DNA of 33,233 nt. It comes from an uncultured Pelagibacteraceae bacterium (GTDB lineage Bacteria > Pseudomonadota > Alphaproteobacteria > Pelagibacterales > Pelagibacteraceae). The notes below the pieces were generated by a model that saw only the letters and a program-made list of their open reading frames with translations, was not told where the DNA came from and did not search any database. Below are positions 31,580 to 33,233 of this stretch, piece after piece. The first letter of the stretch is position 1. Each line of letters begins with the position of its first letter. The position numbers and the translations under genes are program-made. The stretch is taken from positions 1-33,233 of the forward strand of contig CACAFZ010000010.1 in NCBI GenBank assembly GCA_902531885.1, written 5' to 3'.

Positions 31580-33233
31580 AAAATTTAAGATTAAAAAACT
31601 TAAAACTACTGAAAAAAAATTATGTCTATTCTGAAAATCAAGAGCATGATGCATGTGGTGTGGGGCTAGTAGCTTCCACAGAGGGAAAAAAATCAAGAAA
31701 AGTTGTTGAGTATGGAATTAAAGCTTTAAAAGCTGTTTGGCACAGAGGAGCCGTAGATGCAGATGGTAAAACTGGAGATGGCGCAGGTCTACATATCGAA
31801 ATTCCTTATGATTTTTTTGTAGAAAAAATAAAAACCAAAGGACACAAGCATGATGGTTCAGAAATATGTGTTGGTATGGTTTTTTTACCAAGAGACAATT
31901 TCAATGTACAAGAAAATTGTAAAACTATTTTTGAAAAAGAACTTACTAATTCAAATTTTAAAATTTATGGATGGAGACAAGTTCCAATAAATACAAAAGT
32001 TTTGGGAGAAAAGGCTAATAGTAATAGACCTGAAATTACTCAAGTCATATTTAAACCTAATGATAAGAATTTAACAGATATAGATTTAGAAAGAAAATTA
32101 TATGAGATTAGAAGAAAAATTGAAAATGAAGTAATTAAAAATAATTTAGATGGTTTTTATATCTGTTCTTTAAGTGCGAAATCGATAATTTATAAAGGCA
32201 TGTTTTTAGCAGAAGCTTTGTCTGATTTTTATACTGATTTAAATGATCAACGATTTGTTTCTAGGTACGCAATATTTCATCAAAGATTTTCTACAAATAC
32301 ATTTCCAAGTTGGGATTTGGCGCAGCCTTTTAGAGCAATTGCACATAATGGAGAGATAAATACTTTTAAAGGAAACTGTAATTGGATGAAAGTGCATGAA
32401 AATGAAATGGAAAGCACATTATTTGAAAATATAGAAAATTTAAAACCAGTAATACAGCCAGGAGCGTCAGACTCGGCTGCCTTAGATAATGTTTTTGAAT
32501 TATTAAATATCTCTGGACAACCTGCGCCTTTAGCAAAATTAATGTTAATTCCAGATGCATGGTCAAAAAAAAGTAAAATATTACCAAGAGATCATCAAAA
32601 ACTATTTAATTTTTTAAACAGTACAATGGAACCGTGGGACGGCCCCGCTGCAATAGCTGCCACAGATAATGAGTGGGCAATCGTTGCAAATGATAGAAAT
32701 GGTCTAAGACCACTTAGGTATATCTTAACAAATGATAATTTATTATTTGCCGGTTCAGAGACAGGTATGATTGATTTAAATGAAAAAAAAATTATTTCAA
32801 AGGGAAGATTAGGACCAGGTGATATTTTAGGTGTTAGGATTAAAAAAGGAAAAGTTTACACAAATAACCAAATTAAAGATTATTTAGCAAAGGAATATAA
32901 ACATTTTAACAACCAAATTATAGATCTTGATAAAAAAATTAAAATTAATAAGGAAAAAATTATTTTTAGTGGAGCTGAATTAAGAAAAAGACAGCATTCT
33001 TTTGGTTTAAGTATTGAAGATTTAGAGCTAATTCTCCATCCTATGGTTGAAGAAGCTAAAGAAGCAGTTGGCTCAATGGGAGACGACACTCCTCTTGCAG
33101 TCTTATCTGATTATTATAGACCGCTATATCACTTTTTTAGGCAAAATTTTAGTCAAGTTACCAATCCACCAATAGATTCATTGAGAGAAAATAAAGTTAT
33201 GAGTTTAAAAACAAGATTTGGAAATTTAGGAAA
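31576..33233 (+). CDS. gltB: Glutamate synthase large (alpha) subunit, partial (3' end outside window)
   Basis: The first 552 codons of GltB, which normally has about 1500 residues. The glutamine amidotransferase domain begins at Cys27 (EHDACGVG), which becomes the N-terminal nucleophile after removal of the 26-residue propeptide. It continues with HRGAVDADGKTGDGAG (about 56-71), FHQRFSTNTFPSWDLAQPFR and AHNGEINT, and GPAAIAATDNEWAIVANDRNG. The central domain has begun near the window end with PPIDSLRENKVMSL. The ATG overlaps the gltD stop by four bases, so translation is coupled. The open frame runs off the window with no stop, as expected for a gene cut by the boundary. Confidence 0.95.
   Translation, partial: MKNLRLKNLKLLKKNYVYSENQEHDACGVGLVASTEGKKSRKVVEYGIKALKAVWHRGAVDADGKTGDGAGLHIEIPYDFFVEKIKTKGHKHDGSEICVGMVFLPRDNFNVQENCKTIFEKELTNSNFKIYGWRQVPINTKVLGEKANSNRPEITQVIFKPNDKNLTDIDLERKLYEIRRKIENEVIKNNLDGFYICSLSAKSIIYKGMFLAEALSDFYTDLNDQRFVSRYAIFHQRFSTNTFPSWDLAQPFRAIAHNGEINTFKGNCNWMKVHENEMESTLFENIENLKPVIQPGASDSAALDNVFELLNISGQPAPLAKLMLIPDAWSKKSKILPRDHQKLFNFLNSTMEPWDGPAAIAATDNEWAIVANDRNGLRPLRYILTNDNLLFAGSETGMIDLNEKKIISKGRLGPGDILGVRIKKGKVYTNNQIKDYLAKEYKHFNNQIIDLDKKIKINKEKIIFSGAELRKRQHSFGLSIEDLELILHPMVEEAKEAVGSMGDDTPLAVLSDYYRPLYHFFRQNFSQVTNPPIDSLRENKVMSLKTRFGNLG

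Noticed and set aside
1..33233. CRISPR arrays, insertion sequences, prophage or attachment sites
   Set aside because: No spaced direct repeats, transposase or integrase features were seen; the tRNA genes have no adjacent integrase or duplicated tRNA 3' end.

Overview
The window looks like a piece of a streamlined, strongly AT-rich alphaproteobacterial chromosome of the SAR11/Pelagibacter type. Grounds for this are the AT-dominated codon use with very Lys/Asn/Ile-rich proteins, almost no non-coding DNA (the largest gap between features is under 190 bases), many 0-24 base overlaps, and alphaproteobacterial gene neighbourhoods (argH-lipoprotein-lysA opposite a tlpA-like gene; helicase-ferredoxin-CarD). 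The placement is inferred from protein content, since there is no rRNA gene. No insertion sequence, prophage, CRISPR array or sign of recent transfer was seen, and no stretch over 300 bases lacks a gene.

Layout. 1-2566: dnaA and dnaN, overlapping. 2563-6000 (minus): argH, a tiny LptM-like lipoprotein, lysA and plsC, a tight operon for arginine, lysine/peptidoglycan precursors and phospholipid. 6024-7856 (plus): TlpA-like thioredoxin, serine esterase, HNH nuclease. 7857-9463 (minus): DedA/YqaA-type membrane protein, DsbB-like protein and Coq7. 9568-11392 (plus): tRNA-Leu(CAA) followed after 7 bases by a long-chain acyl-CoA synthetase. 11578-11652: a 24-residue Lys/Arg-rich protein with its own promoter, Shine-Dalgarno site and terminator. 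11713-15742 (minus): SUV3-like helicase, TerB-like protein, seven-iron ferredoxin and a CarD/CdnL regulator with a long lysine-rich N-terminal tail. 15911-22579 (plus): acetoacetyl-CoA synthetase, aminotransferase, TAXI-type TRAP binding protein and fused TRAP permease. 22557-23165 (minus): PaaI-type thioesterase, a possible 27-residue membrane peptide and tRNA-Arg(ACG). 23230-29216 (plus): thiolase, pyruvate dehydrogenase E1, E2 and an EamA transporter. 29193-29960 (minus): UppP. 30140-33233 (plus): gltD and the first third of gltB, cut by the window end.

The most remarkable feature is the pyruvate dehydrogenase pair. The E1 protein (AceE type) carries an N-terminal lipoyl domain joined by a charged linker, while the adjacent E2 has a peripheral-subunit-binding domain and the acetyltransferase core but no lipoyl domain. 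The swinging arm has apparently moved from E2 to E1. No in-frame ATG lies between the lipoyl domain and the start of E1 homology, so the fusion appears obligatory. The operon begins with a thiolase that is shortened in its loop domain; together these genes make and use acetyl-CoA.

Secondary themes are tRNA genes directly abutting protein genes, very short or absent 5' leaders, convergent gene pairs that overlap without a terminator, and two adjacent polybasic proteins (the 24-residue protein and the CarD tail) that could act on nucleic acid.
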